DNA of 64,000 nucleotides from contig JANVCC010000047.1 of the NCBI GenBank assembly GCA_025345505.1, forward strand, positions 9,524,413 through 9,588,412. The letters are read 5' to 3'. The notes below the pieces were generated by a model. The model was not told where the DNA came from, ran no database searches, and worked only from the letters and a program-made list of their open reading frames with translations. Origin of the DNA: Todiramphus chloris collaris (Eukaryota; Chordata; Aves; Coraciiformes; Alcedinidae). The translations under genes were made by a program, and so were the position numbers. Every line of letters starts with the position of its first letter. Position 1 is the first letter of the stretch. Below, piece after piece: positions 45,749 through 57,048 of the stretch.

Positions 45749-48700
45749 TCAGAAGGCATAGGGAGCAGGAATGAATATGAAGAGAGGGTTGTATACAGTA
45801 GTCAGGATAAAGCCATAACTGTGCAAAAGAAATCCATTATGCATAGCACCCACAGGCTCATACAGCCTCTGATGAGGCAGGAAAATGAAGAAAAGGAAAT
45901 TACAGAAAGGGTGGTCTTGACCTAACATCATTAAGAAGCAGCACCAGAACCTGGGTTAGTCTGTGGCAGCATACATGATCTGACCAAATCTCACTTTGCA
46001 TTAAATGCAGAGTTAATTTGACACATTCTGTAGCTGTTGGGAATAAAATCACACTTTGATGACATAGCGTGTTGCTGCATTTGTTCTTTGAAGCAATTTG
46101 GTGAGCTACAATAGCTTACCACTGCAGGGACTCCCTTAGCAACCTCCTTCACTGGGACAGGTCTTCCCAAGATGGATGTCCCTTAACTGGATAGTGCACA
46201 ACAGTTGGGACTCTTGTATCAGTGACAAGATATGCTCCCGTTTCTGCCCTGCCTATCACGAAGGGCCAGCCAGCCTCCTCCTCAGAACTGAGCCACCGCA
46301 CGCTGCTCTAATTCACTGTTGTTCTTTAAGCTATTCCACAACAGCAAAAGATGCAGTGTTCACAAGACCAGAAATATGCATAGGGCAGACTAAAATTCTG
46401 GTGTTGCACTCTGTGTTCCCAGGAAATTTCCGCAATTTACATTAAACAGCCACTGAACTAAATGCTTTAGTGCTATGAGCAGGACATGAACACAAGAGTC
46501 ACTTTAGGCTGGATTTCAACTAAAAGTTCTCATTTTCTGGAGGTTCCCAAGGTAGTTGCCATATGCGTGCAACCTGATTTTGATCCCAGATGACTAGGGA
46601 AAAATGGGGTAGCAGTGAAATTTGGATCTCAGCCCTCCAAAGAGTATGACTGTTACAGTCTCAAATTGTGTTTCATGACAAAGATATCTCAACACAGGCA
46701 TCCATGCATTTCTTCAAGCATCCCATGGGCTGCCAGGCAGAGAAGTCACTCTTATAGATACAAAACTGCTTTTTAAGCAGTAAAACAAAGTGTTTCAATG
46801 GACTGTGTGATGGGCTCCAGAAGATGAGTCTGAAATCTGACAAAAGTCAGAAGTCACTGTGATCTGTCCAAAAAAGACAAGACCAACAGTGCAACCAGAG
46901 GTGAAGCCAAAATTACCCACAGGAATATAACTTTGAAACAGAGCAATGACCTCTGGAAACAACTTGGACAGGTGGAAATTGATAAGAGCATTGAGAATCT
47001 AAATTTCAGACTGTGATTCTGTCTGTTTCCATCTCCCTAACTGCACCTTCAAGGCCAGGCTCATGGGTCCCGAAGACAATGAAGTCTACGAGCACAGCTC
47101 AGGCATTAAATCCAAGTTTGCACGGGGATGCAAAGTCTGGAGATACAAGGTCAGTTAATGTATCCCAAGGGTTATGTAGGTTGGTTGTTCATGTGTAGTG
47201 TTCAAGCTGCCTGTCAGGAGAGTTATTTGGTTGAAAGCAGGAGGCAGGAAGGACTTGTGCTTACAGACATTTGGGAGTCTTCTTTCAAAGTCATGTAACT
47301 GAGAGCAGAAAACTCATGAAAGTAGCTATCATTCTATGTCTTTTCGACTTTCATGAAAATAAACCCTTTGTAAAGTTCTGGCAATAGAAGAATCAACTAA
47401 AATCTCTTTTCAGCGCAAAACTCTCTTGTTGGTGTGAACCCCATACAACTTTCTGCCTTTACAGTAATTAATCTCACATGAATTATCTTTGACTGCTTTT
47501 AATTGCATAGACTGTCAGCCAAAACACAAACCTCTTCTGAAATTCACTGGAGTTTTTAAAATGGAACTGATGAAGGAATTTGACATTAATATACAGTTTA
47601 ACTCATAAAAATGAAGATATCCCCAGTGGTAAAAGGCAACTCCTGTTAACAAGGATCACTTTACCAGAACTCAGGTGCCAGAGCTGCAAATCTCTGAGTA
47701 TCATAGGCAACCAATAAGTAGAAGTACTGGTACAACACTGTAACACAAATTAGTCCAAGAATGAAAAAGGATCATTTCAACATTGTCTTTAGCTTCAATA
47801 TAGCCTATTTCCATTCTTGGATACATTTCAAACCTATTCTTAAAAGGAAATGAAAACAAGGGTTCTAATATGACTTTCCTAGCTGCAAATCATTCCATTT
47901 TTAGCAATAAAAATGCACGCCTAAGATCAATGAATGTTTATACAGAATCTGAAAGAGTACAAACAGAAGGCACAGTCCGGTTATTCTTTTGGAGGCAAAA
48001 TTCTGTTATTTCCTCTACATCTTGAGACACATGAAAACCTTCTGTAGAATATAATGACAAAGTAACTACTGTACAGCAGCTACTCATTGCATAAAACTTT
48101 CTCTGTCTGATGCCCAGTTCTGCTTCCCCTTGATGCTGATACCATGTTTTGGCACCAAACTACAAGAACCAAGACCAGCTTGATCTTGACTGTTTGCAGG
48201 AAAGTCGGGGAAACTGCTACACACCATTTGAGTGAGACAGAATAGGGACAGTGGATGGAAAGGAACAGAAGCTTTACTTTCTAAGGCTGCTTATTGCAAA
48301 TCAAGTAGTATTAAGTTAATTTCTGATCTGACTTATGAGTAGATGCAGTTCTTTCACAGTGACTCCAATACCATTCTACTAAAACAGGGAATGAGAAGCA
48401 TAAGCTCAAACAGTGGGGGTTTTTTTTAACACGCAGAGCAGAAAGATAAACTCTATGGCAGCACCTTCAACAGTGATGATCGCAGGAGGGCTTTCGATGA
48501 AGAGTGCTGAAACGAACCTGTGAAGCTCAACCCAGTTGTTATTCTCTGAATGACAGTCTTAGTGGAAAGGCAGGACATCTGGGTCATATGTGAGAGATCT
48601 GTGGGATGTTGCTTGCTGGGGCACGAGCAGAAAACAGCTTTGAGGCTCCAGTGGTGGAAGTCTGCAGTCACTTATGGACCTGAAGGTCCTTATTCTGAAA

Positions 48701-51084
48701 CTAAGAAGGCAGGAGAGCAGTACAGAAAGTGTGAACACCTGAGAGGTGTATCCACTAATAACACTGATTGTCTATATGTGATTTCATTGCAGACACTGAA
48801 CTGCTGCTGCAGAGCCTGGGAGGGAAGGGTCACAGAGCTCCTCACTGCACAGCTGATACTGCACAGGCTGAAGAGCTCCCACCAGAGTTATCACCCAGAA
48901 ACTGACTGGAATCAGCACACTGCTGCAATTGTTCCAGACAAACTTTGCTTTTGATAAAGGAATTAAATACTAAACACTCTTCTCCTGGGTTGAGAACTCT
49001 GCCAAGCATCAGCCTAGTGAGAACTTTTATAACAAAAATTTATTCATTTGTGGGAGCTGGAGTTTTATAATGAGTAGAATGAGTCACTCTTTACTAGTTC
49101 AGTAATACAGAATTGCATTCTAATCACAGACTCCCATCTGGACCATTTATTTTTGAATTTATCTTAAAATATTAAGCCATTTCAGACAACATTTGGTTTT
49201 TTTCCTGACACATTTTACCCTTTCCTTTTGCCAAAAAAACATATTTTCCACCCTATTTTTTTACCCAGTGGGACAACCTCTGCATTTTTCTTATATTCTA
49301 ATATTTTTGAGCAACAAACAAAAGACTAATTGCATTTATAAATCATTGAAAAACCCAGATGTGTCTTCTTTCTTTATCCCTTAGTGCTGTCTATCTTTAA
49401 CTTGCTTTTTATTAACAAATGAAACTTATCATAACAGTTAATTGCTTCAAGACACTCAGAATATGTCTAAATTAAGGAGGATTTACTATGTAGTTCCAAG
49501 AAAAAGCAGAGAGAAATTGTAAATTAGAAAACAAAGTTCTATTATTTCTCCAGTGTAAGTTTGGCTGGCAGATTTCAGTGAGTGCTGGAAGTTGTTCATT
49601 TAGAGTCTAACAGGGACACTGATGATATTCAGATTATAATTTAAAAATCAATATATAATCACAAGGGTAATATTTAAAGCTAAACTAACCCTGAGCTTAC
49701 CCACTAATTATCTATTATAAAAGTATTATGGCAACTCAAACCCCAGTGTTAGTGTGCACTTAGACTGAAAACCAAATGCAGTTTAGCCAAAAGCTGCTTA
49801 TCTATGTAGTGCTTGCATTAGGTCAGCCTAATCTAGACAAAAAATGGTCTAGCAACATCCGTATTCATGTAGTTAAAGGTGTTTTTTAATTTGAAAGTTT
49901 TGAATGAGAGTAAATAAAGCAGATGGATAAACAAACTCAAATGGCTGGTGATCTATGAATTATGAGCCTCAGACAGAGATAATGTTAGAATTTAGCTGGC
50001 ATTAAGTACCACTGTCACTACCTTCACGACCAGACAAGCTACCTCTGTTGAACTGCTAAATAATTAAAGAGAAGCTATTAAGAAGTCATTTCTTCAATTA
50101 AATAACTCAATTAGCAGGCAGTAAGCACACTAAGCAGTTACATCATGAAAGGAAAAGCAGTGAATTTCACAGAAAAAGAGGTAAACCTGAGCTCTTATTA
50201 TTTTTGGTTGTTGAGGCAGTTTATTTCCATGGGATCTTCAACAGCCCCATGCACCAGTTTGAACATCTCATACATTGGTAGCTGATATTCACAGCAGTGG
50301 GTTAACATGTTTCTTATTTATTTTTACAGGAGTAAGAAAGGTTTAGGAAGGAAAAGATTTGGTTATTCAATCATGTAATTACTTGGTGTTTGACCACCAT
50401 TCAAAGCCACATTGCTGCACCGCAAGTGAAGACAATCCGAGCCCCGTTTCAGAGCACTGTGCTGTGAGGCAAGGGGACTGCTGAGATTGTACAGTCAGAT
50501 GGCTTGATAACAAGGGATTTGTAGGCATGAATAAGTGCAGGGGAAGAAACAGCTTGCACTGGTAGCAGCACCTAAGAGCTGGACATTTCCTTTTACTTTC
50601 ACCTCTCTGGGGATTAAGGAGGTAAAAACAATAATAAAGACTATCTTTAGTGATCACGTAGACAATAGGATAGCCAGAAAGAGTCAATTGAGGTAAAAAA
50701 AGACTTCATGCCCCACAAAACTGTAAGAAATCTTGAAAGTGTGTGCTCCCAAGGTGCTCCCAGTGACAGTATATTCTCAGATTATCAAAAAGCTCCTAAC
50801 AGCATCTCTTTTCCTAAGCATATTAAAATGCCACGCTATGAGAGACAAGGTCTCTCTCAGATTCACAACCAGTTAGAAGTTAGGAAGACAAAAGCTGGAC
50901 TAGAATGTGAGCTTTCACGAGAGAGGTTACACCTAGATCCTTTGAGCACCTATGCTGGAAGCTCTTCTCTTGGGGGGCTCACACATGGAAAGGATATGAA
51001 GAGTGAAAGAATTACATTTACAAATGAAACAAGTTGTTTTCAAGAGAGTGAAAAAACTAACACAATGTACAGAATGATCTCATG

Positions 51085-51485
51085 CTACTGGGTGACTTGG
51101 CAATAAAATGGCAAATTAAATTCAGTGCCAATTAATGCAGAGTAATGCACATGGGGGGGGGGGGGTGAAGGATCTGTGCATAAAAGCAAAGAGGGACTCT
51201 AAACTAGGTATTACCACTTGAAGAAGGATGTCGGGATCATTTCGGACAGTTCTTGGCAAACATTGAGTTAGTGTTCAACAGGAAAATCGAATAATAACAA
51301 CTATTAGGAAGAGTGGAGAGCAAAGATAAAAACATAACCTTGCTGCTGTGTAAATCTGTGACATAGGGACACAGGTGGACTTGACATATAGTGTTCCTTC
51401 TTTAAGAAGTTGTAGCCAACCCAGAAAAGGCAGAGGACAGACAACAAAGACAACTATGCTGCCATAGAAGGAGAAACTAAATAGC
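51085..51485 (+). mobile_element. Ancient CR1 LINE, ORF2 3' portion
   Basis: The phrases CTACTGGGTGACTTGGCAAT, ATGCAGAGTAATGCACATGG and ATTAGGAAGAGTGGAGAG come in the order and spacing of an old amniote CR1. They correspond to the end of the reverse-transcriptase region and the segment after it (consensus like 'tgggcaacaaaatggcag', 'gcaaagtaatgcacattgg', 'attaggaaagggatagaaa'). The match fades near 51485 after CAACAAAGACAACTATG. Frame is broken by stops and by a 13-base G tract at 51153-51165 that has grown inside the element. No 3' tail is present, so this is an internal fragment. Confidence 0.75.
51153..51165. repeat. Poly-G tract, 13 bases
   Basis: Thirteen consecutive G residues inside the CR1 fragment, at the place where the consensus has GCACATTGG. 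It has G-quadruplex potential and is prone to length error in sequencing. Confidence 0.95.
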
Positions 51486-52614
51486 CAAGGTGTGATCAAA
51501 GTAGAAGAGCTGATGTGTGTGTGACAAGATTGCCATGTGCTAGAGGCCAGGGAGCAGCAATGGCAGCCACTCCCAAGGGAAGGCAAGACAGGAACCACTG
51601 GCGACAAGTCAAGGCAACAGCCCCTCCAGCAAGGGTGCAGTCTCCCAGTGCCAAAACAGGGCAAACAGAGAAGGTCCAGGGGTGGTCCCTGGTTCAGTCC
51701 CCAGTTTCCACCAGATACACCCCCTGTTGCAAGGGCATGTCCAAGGCAAGGAAGAAAGTTGAGTCAAAAAGGCACAGCACACCATACCCACATACAATGT
51801 AGCTCATGCAAGGACCAAGCACCAAGGCTTGGGCTTAAACAGGGCTCCTGGGCCAGTGGGTGAGGGTGACTCAGTTGTGCAGATGGTGGCTCTTCATTTT
51901 GTCCCTTGCTACTGATGGAGAAAAAGGGTGTCAAGTCATGATGGACCTTAGCCCGGGCATCTGTGCATCCTTGGAGCTTGTTAGGGAATGGACTGGTTTT
52001 AGTGATCTTTGTAAATGAATCCACAAAATGGCATGTAGAGTTTTACATCCCCAACTTGTGTTAATATAGCAACTAGGTGATTTGTGATTCATTCCTGTCC
52101 AGCTCTACTTGAGCAAAGGATAAAAATAGCTGCCACTGTTTGGCCTTCTTTGCAAAACTAAAATCAATATTTTTAACTAAGAAAAGACTAACGAGGCTAA
52201 ATGAAAAAGACCAAAAGTTAATTAGGGAATTCTAATAGCTCAGTTCTTAAATTAAAAAAAAATTATACAAATTCATTTGGTAACTGAGTTAGCCATGAAT
52301 TCTATGAAACCACAGTAGCTGGAAAACACAATCCCCTTTCTGTGCATGTTGATGAGCCAGTCAGAGGGCTTACAGTGGATTGAAAAGATGTTACATTTGA
52401 GCATGGAGCTCTTACTGTTTTCAAATTTATAGACATACCTAGAGGTAATTGTAAACCATTTGAGCAACTGCCATAAGCTGTCCTGAAATGACTGTCAGCC
52501 TTTCACAACAGCTACTCAAAAGGAAGTTGTAATCCCAGTATCAGCAGATGAACAGTTATGGGAATACCATGAAATGTTTGGAAAAGGTTTTTGTCCAAAA
52601 TGTTTCTAGCAGAT
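51486..52614. other. Non-coding spacer, partly GC-richer
   Basis: No gene is supported. The part at about 51500-52000 is richer in G and C and has overlapping open frames of 62-108 codons on both strands, none recognisable. It may be an unidentified old insertion; no LTR ends or target duplication were found. Confidence 0.55.
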
Positions 52615-52680
52615 TTAAACTGGAATGTAGCACTGGAAGGGACCTCCAGAGTTACCAAATCCAATTTCCTATTATCATCA
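52615..52680 (-). mobile_element. CR1 LINE 3' end, short minus-strand fragment
   Basis: The plus strand reads GCACTGGAAGGGACCTCCAG followed by AAATCCAATTTCC. This is the reverse-complement form of the CR1 3' end ('ggttggaagggacctccagaggtcatctagtccaaccc'). Only about 65 bp are recognisable, and the terminal repeat that should lie at the left end is not clear. Confidence 0.6.
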
Positions 52681-53207
52681 CTAGCAAAGTCAGAAACACC
52701 ATGAGTTTGGCAAGAGCCCCGCGATGGTAAACTGCCAGTCTCCTGGCATGGCTTCCAGAGAGAAATGCATAAGCAGGTGACCAGCCATGTCTGGATTTAC
52801 TGAAAATTGCTACTTAAAGGTAACAGATTCTCAGGGACTGGCAGGAAACCGAAGTTTGCAGGGTTGATCACCAGGACAGGGATTACAGAGCAGAATTACA
52901 GTAGATCCTCCCCAGGGCTGGGGAGCCAGAAGGTAAGAAATATCTGTTCATAAATCAATCACACTCCTCCTTAACACAATTAATCAGTGCAAACAGCTCC
53001 TGAAGAGCCTCAGCTGTGTAACTTCCAAATCTTGAGGGCAGTTTCTCTAAACAGTCTTCTCCTACGCCAGCCTCACAGAACTCAGCACTGATTTTAAGTT
53101 TTTTACCTCTTAGAGCTCAGAGCAAGACTGGGTACAGCTGAATCTTAAATGAAGGCCAAGGTACATTCTTATCTAACCACCTTTGGGGAAAAATCCATTA
53201 AAATAGC
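52681..53207. other. Non-coding spacer
   Basis: Nothing recognised in the roughly 530 bp between the two CR1 pieces. Confidence 0.6.
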
Positions 53208-53606
53208 TTAAGGGTCTGGACACATGAGGAGAGACTAAGAGAACTGGGACTGTTCAGCCTGCAGAAGAAAAAGCTTGCAGGGTGATCTTATCCATGTGCA
53301 TAAATATCTGACAGAGAGGTAAAGATGATGGAGCCAGGCTCCTCTCAGAGGTGTCAAGAGACAGGACAAGGAGCAGTGGGCACAAACCATAATACAGGAA
53401 ATTCCTTTTAAACGTAAGAAATTCTGTTTTGTTTGTGAAGGTGGTTGAATGCTGGAAGAAGTAGGCCAGAGAGATTGTGGAGTCTCAAAATTTGACTGAA
53501 TATGGCCCTGAACAACCCGTTCTCACTGACCCTGCTTTGAGCAGGGTGTTTGGACTAGACCCTCTGCAGAGATGCCTTCCAGCCTCAGTTATTCTGTAAT
53601 TCTGTG
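53208..53606 (+). mobile_element. CR1 LINE, 3'-end copy
   Basis: A nearly continuous match to the avian CR1 3' region. It opens with GAGGAGAGACTAAGAGAACT, continues with GGACTGTTCAGCCTGCAGAA, GATCTTATCCATGTGCATAA and GAGAGATTGTGGAGTCTC, and reaches CCTGCTTTGAGCAGG and TTGGACTAGACC. It ends with the short terminal repeat ATTCTGTAATTCTGTG. The copy is 5'-truncated, as most CR1 insertions are, and carries a deletion in the segment after GTGGAGTCTC. It includes only the end of ORF2 and the 3' untranslated region and encodes nothing intact. It is the best preserved CR1 in the window. Confidence 0.93.
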
Positions 53607-56600
53607 TTTCTAGGAGTTTTACTTTTTTTTAATGGTAACTGTCTCATGATCCAGTGATTCTTACTGTATAGCAGTGATTTGCCCAGCAGCTCTTGGAACA
53701 GAAAAACAACAGAAGAACAACAACAAATGCTGAGCAATTTTTAGTCCATTTTAGCACCTGTAAGGGAATGGGATTTTCCCACCCTATGGTGAGGCAGGAA
53801 CACCCTGTGACCCATACTGTACTGACACGAGGCAATGAGCATTTATCCACAGGTGGGCCTTCCTGTTAGATGTTTTCTTCACAAAAATAAACCAGAACGC
53901 TTCTGATTCTTCTCCCTGTGCAGAAAATAGATGCAGGGTGCAGAAGACAGTCTCAGAACAGGAATTTGCCAAACAGGGCTCAGAAAATACAAGCTATTAA
54001 CATCATCCATGCTTACCTCAGAATCCTCTCCAATTTCTCATATACACTTCCCTCCTTTCCTCTGACCCCATCTGCCTCTATGCTGTCTATCTCTACATAA
54101 GAGACAACAATCCTTCTGGGTCTCCAGTGCTCCTCCTGGCCAGGTCCAGGGGGGAATTAACCCCTTGCCTTCCTTCCTGTGCAGAACAGCACAGTGCTGG
54201 TGACCACAAAGCCAGGGAGACCACCATACTCATGTTTCTTGCATGTCCCTGCAAGGGGACAGCAGCATCTGCAAAGGGGAATCTCACAGGAGCATGTCCT
54301 GACTCTGCTGTCCTACTGCCAAGGAGAAATGGCAGCCTGGGCCTTGATCAGAAAGATACATTTTCATGGCATGTCACCTCGTCACTACCACCACACCACA
54401 TCACCCCTCTAGAAGCCCACCTGGTGAGGCCATCATAGCCAACAAGAGACTGAGTAGCACAGCATTTCCTGGGCAGCAATATCCTTGAACAGCGTCCGAG
54501 CATGCTGGTATTGCTTTCTTCAACACCTCTTGGCAGGCAAGTTCCCTTCCTGATGATGGGCCCAGTGATTTCACCACTCTGCAGTGCCCCTGGCCCTCAG
54601 GGCATCGAAAGACTTCCCTGGAAGAGACAGCCCCTGTCTCCATCATCCCTTGGCCCAGGCTGGACCCAGGGCAGCCCTTGGGCCTCACTGCCTTGGCACC
54701 ACACAGGCACTGTGGAGAAGAGAGGAGTTTATCCCAACCTGATGAACAGGTGCCTCAAATGACCATCTCCTTTGAGCACGGGGCACCAGGATGGGAGCTG
54801 CTAATGAGTAGGAACGGAGCCGAGTGCCAGCAGGCCTTCAGGGAAGAGGCAAGGTCTCACTCTTGCCTCCTAGGTATAAAGGAAAGAAAATGGAAAAAAT
54901 GTTATTACACTTTATAAAACACTTCAAAAGTGAAAAAACGGTAAACTTCTTCTGACACTGTCACTTTGCCCCTGTGAACTGTCAGAGGAGTGAAAGGCCA
55001 ATCTCCACAGTAAGTCAAAAGGCCACTCCAAAGTCTCTGACATATGTAATTTGTTTGAGGGTAGAGTATTCACAGTTAGGTTCCAAGTTTCAGTTGATTT
55101 TCTTCCAGTGAAAAAAAAAGCAAAGGACTTGTGTCCTGCAACACAGAAAGGAGATGTGCATAACATCTTGAGAGCTCCATTGACTTGTCTGTTTTCCTCA
55201 AGTGGTGCCGTATTCTTCTGGTTTTGTGTGGCAACACTCAGAAGCGTAGGCATGAATTGAAGTGTGTCTTATGAACAGAGGAAGGAAAGGATATCAAAAA
55301 AAATGCAGATCAAGCATTTAAGCAACTATATTTTTCAGTGTTGCTGTGCAAAGCAGTGTTGACACCACAATGCAATCAGTCAAACATCATTTAGCGTAAA
55401 TTGCCCTGTGACTTCACTAAACAACAGATTTGCTAGAAGTTACGGCTAAATAATGAAAAAAAAATAAATCTCATATTGTAAATAATGTATTGATCCACTG
55501 ATGGACAGCAATCATCTAAAACATTGTTAGATAATGTGTCAGACAGCCACATAATTGGTAGACTAATGAATAAGATAGTTCATATATAATTTACTCAAAG
55601 AAATATGCCTAATTTCCTAGATTTAAATAAATAATTCAGCTAGATGTGGTTGTTAGCAGAGAGCCATTTGTTAGCTAATACAATATTTTTTCTTAAGGCC
55701 CAAACAAACAAGATCTTTTTACTGCTTTTTCACAGAGGCTCTTTAGAGAGTTTACAGCATACCTGCCAACACCGTTTTTACGGGAAAAATGACCACAGAT
55801 TACAAATGTACCTACATGCTCGTGTATTTCCATAAATTCAAGTATAAACAATCAGCTTAGTATTTTTCCTATCAAAAAGTCTCTAGATAGCTCTATAACA
55901 AACTCCAGTGTCTGTGGATAAGGGCCCAAATTTAAATGAACCATTGCAAACTTTTATTTGAGCTCATTTGTACGTTTACAAATAAAAGCTTCAGCTTTTG
56001 GCAAACATGCTTGATCCCAGTCAAGACCAAAGGAGAATACAGGGTTGTGTGAAACTAGATAGCTCAGCTGAGCAAGGCGAACACTGCAGTGACAGCTGGG
56101 AGATCTAGCAAGACAGGGGGAGGTTCTGAAGCCAAGGCCTCCTAAATTGGCTGGAAGGAGCACATCACTTGGTCATTTACAGGTACAAGTGATAAGACCA
56201 GGTCTAGAGCCTTTGCACTTTGATTGCTTTCTCCTGCAGCTGCTCCTTTGCTTTTCAAGATCTTGTTCAGAAGAGCCAGTACGCTAAAGGCAGGGGACTC
56301 ACACTGCCTGTGGAATCACAGGGCTGCGTTAGGGACCATCCTGAGCTTAGCGCAGGAGTGCACCATGCCTCCTGTCTTCTCTGCCTAGAAATGAGGTTTC
56401 TGTGAAGTACAATCAAACCTCCCTTCAAACCTTGAAAAGAACAGCCAGCATTTGGGGACAGTTCTTTTACGTGCTGAGAGGCTTCAGCACATAAACAGGA
56501 AGCCACACATACATATTTCCTACAAAAAAGAATTCCTTAAAGGGTAATATTTTACTTGCAAATAGTGCTGATGGATTATTAGTTGTAATATATTGCACTG

Positions 56601-57032
56601 TCTTTTTAAAACTGGTAGAGAATAAATGGGCTCAAACCTGTTCCTGCAGAAAGTGATAACCAAGGTAAAAAGGTGAATTCATCCCTGTGATTGTTTACAT
56701 GTAGTGTACAAAGACCCATCCACACTTCAATTTCACACAAAATGTTATAATAAGGAGAATTAGGAATTTAGAAACAAAGGTCTGGAAATCGAAATTATCT
56801 TTAATTTTAAAACAACCCATTTAAAGTTAAAGCTACCCTCTTCTGTCCAAGGATTTTCTTTTCTTTATACCTGAGTGTATTGATATGAATAGTAAAAGTC
56901 ACTTGGCATAGGTGTATTCCTTTGGAAAAAAATCTACTGCTGTTTCATATCATAAAGGAGCAAATTTAAAAAAAAAAAAATTATCCATTTTTCACTTATT
57001 CTCTGAATGTCTAAACCATTTTCAATAACATT

Positions 57033-57048
57033 GGGGGGGGGGGGGGGG
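57033..57048. repeat. Poly-G tract, 16 bases
   Basis: Sixteen consecutive G residues in otherwise AT-rich DNA. Strong G-quadruplex potential, and the length is likely variable or uncertain. Confidence 0.95.

Larger units (their letters stand above)
39414..51084. other. Non-coding spacer
   Basis: About 11.7 kb with no supported gene. It holds poly-T tracts at 39857-39872 and 42529-42554 and a possible MIR fragment at 45705-45748. Two AT-rich stretches dense in TAAT-type motifs (44760-45000 and 49640-50130) could be conserved non-coding elements. The minus-strand 95-codon frame at 43913-44200 is discussed as a finding. The plus-strand frame at 48550-48954 (134 codons) has no recognisable domain. 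Confidence 0.6.

Noticed and set aside
48550-48954. 134-codon plus-strand open frame
   Set aside because: No recognisable domain; cysteine- and tryptophan-containing but without family pattern.
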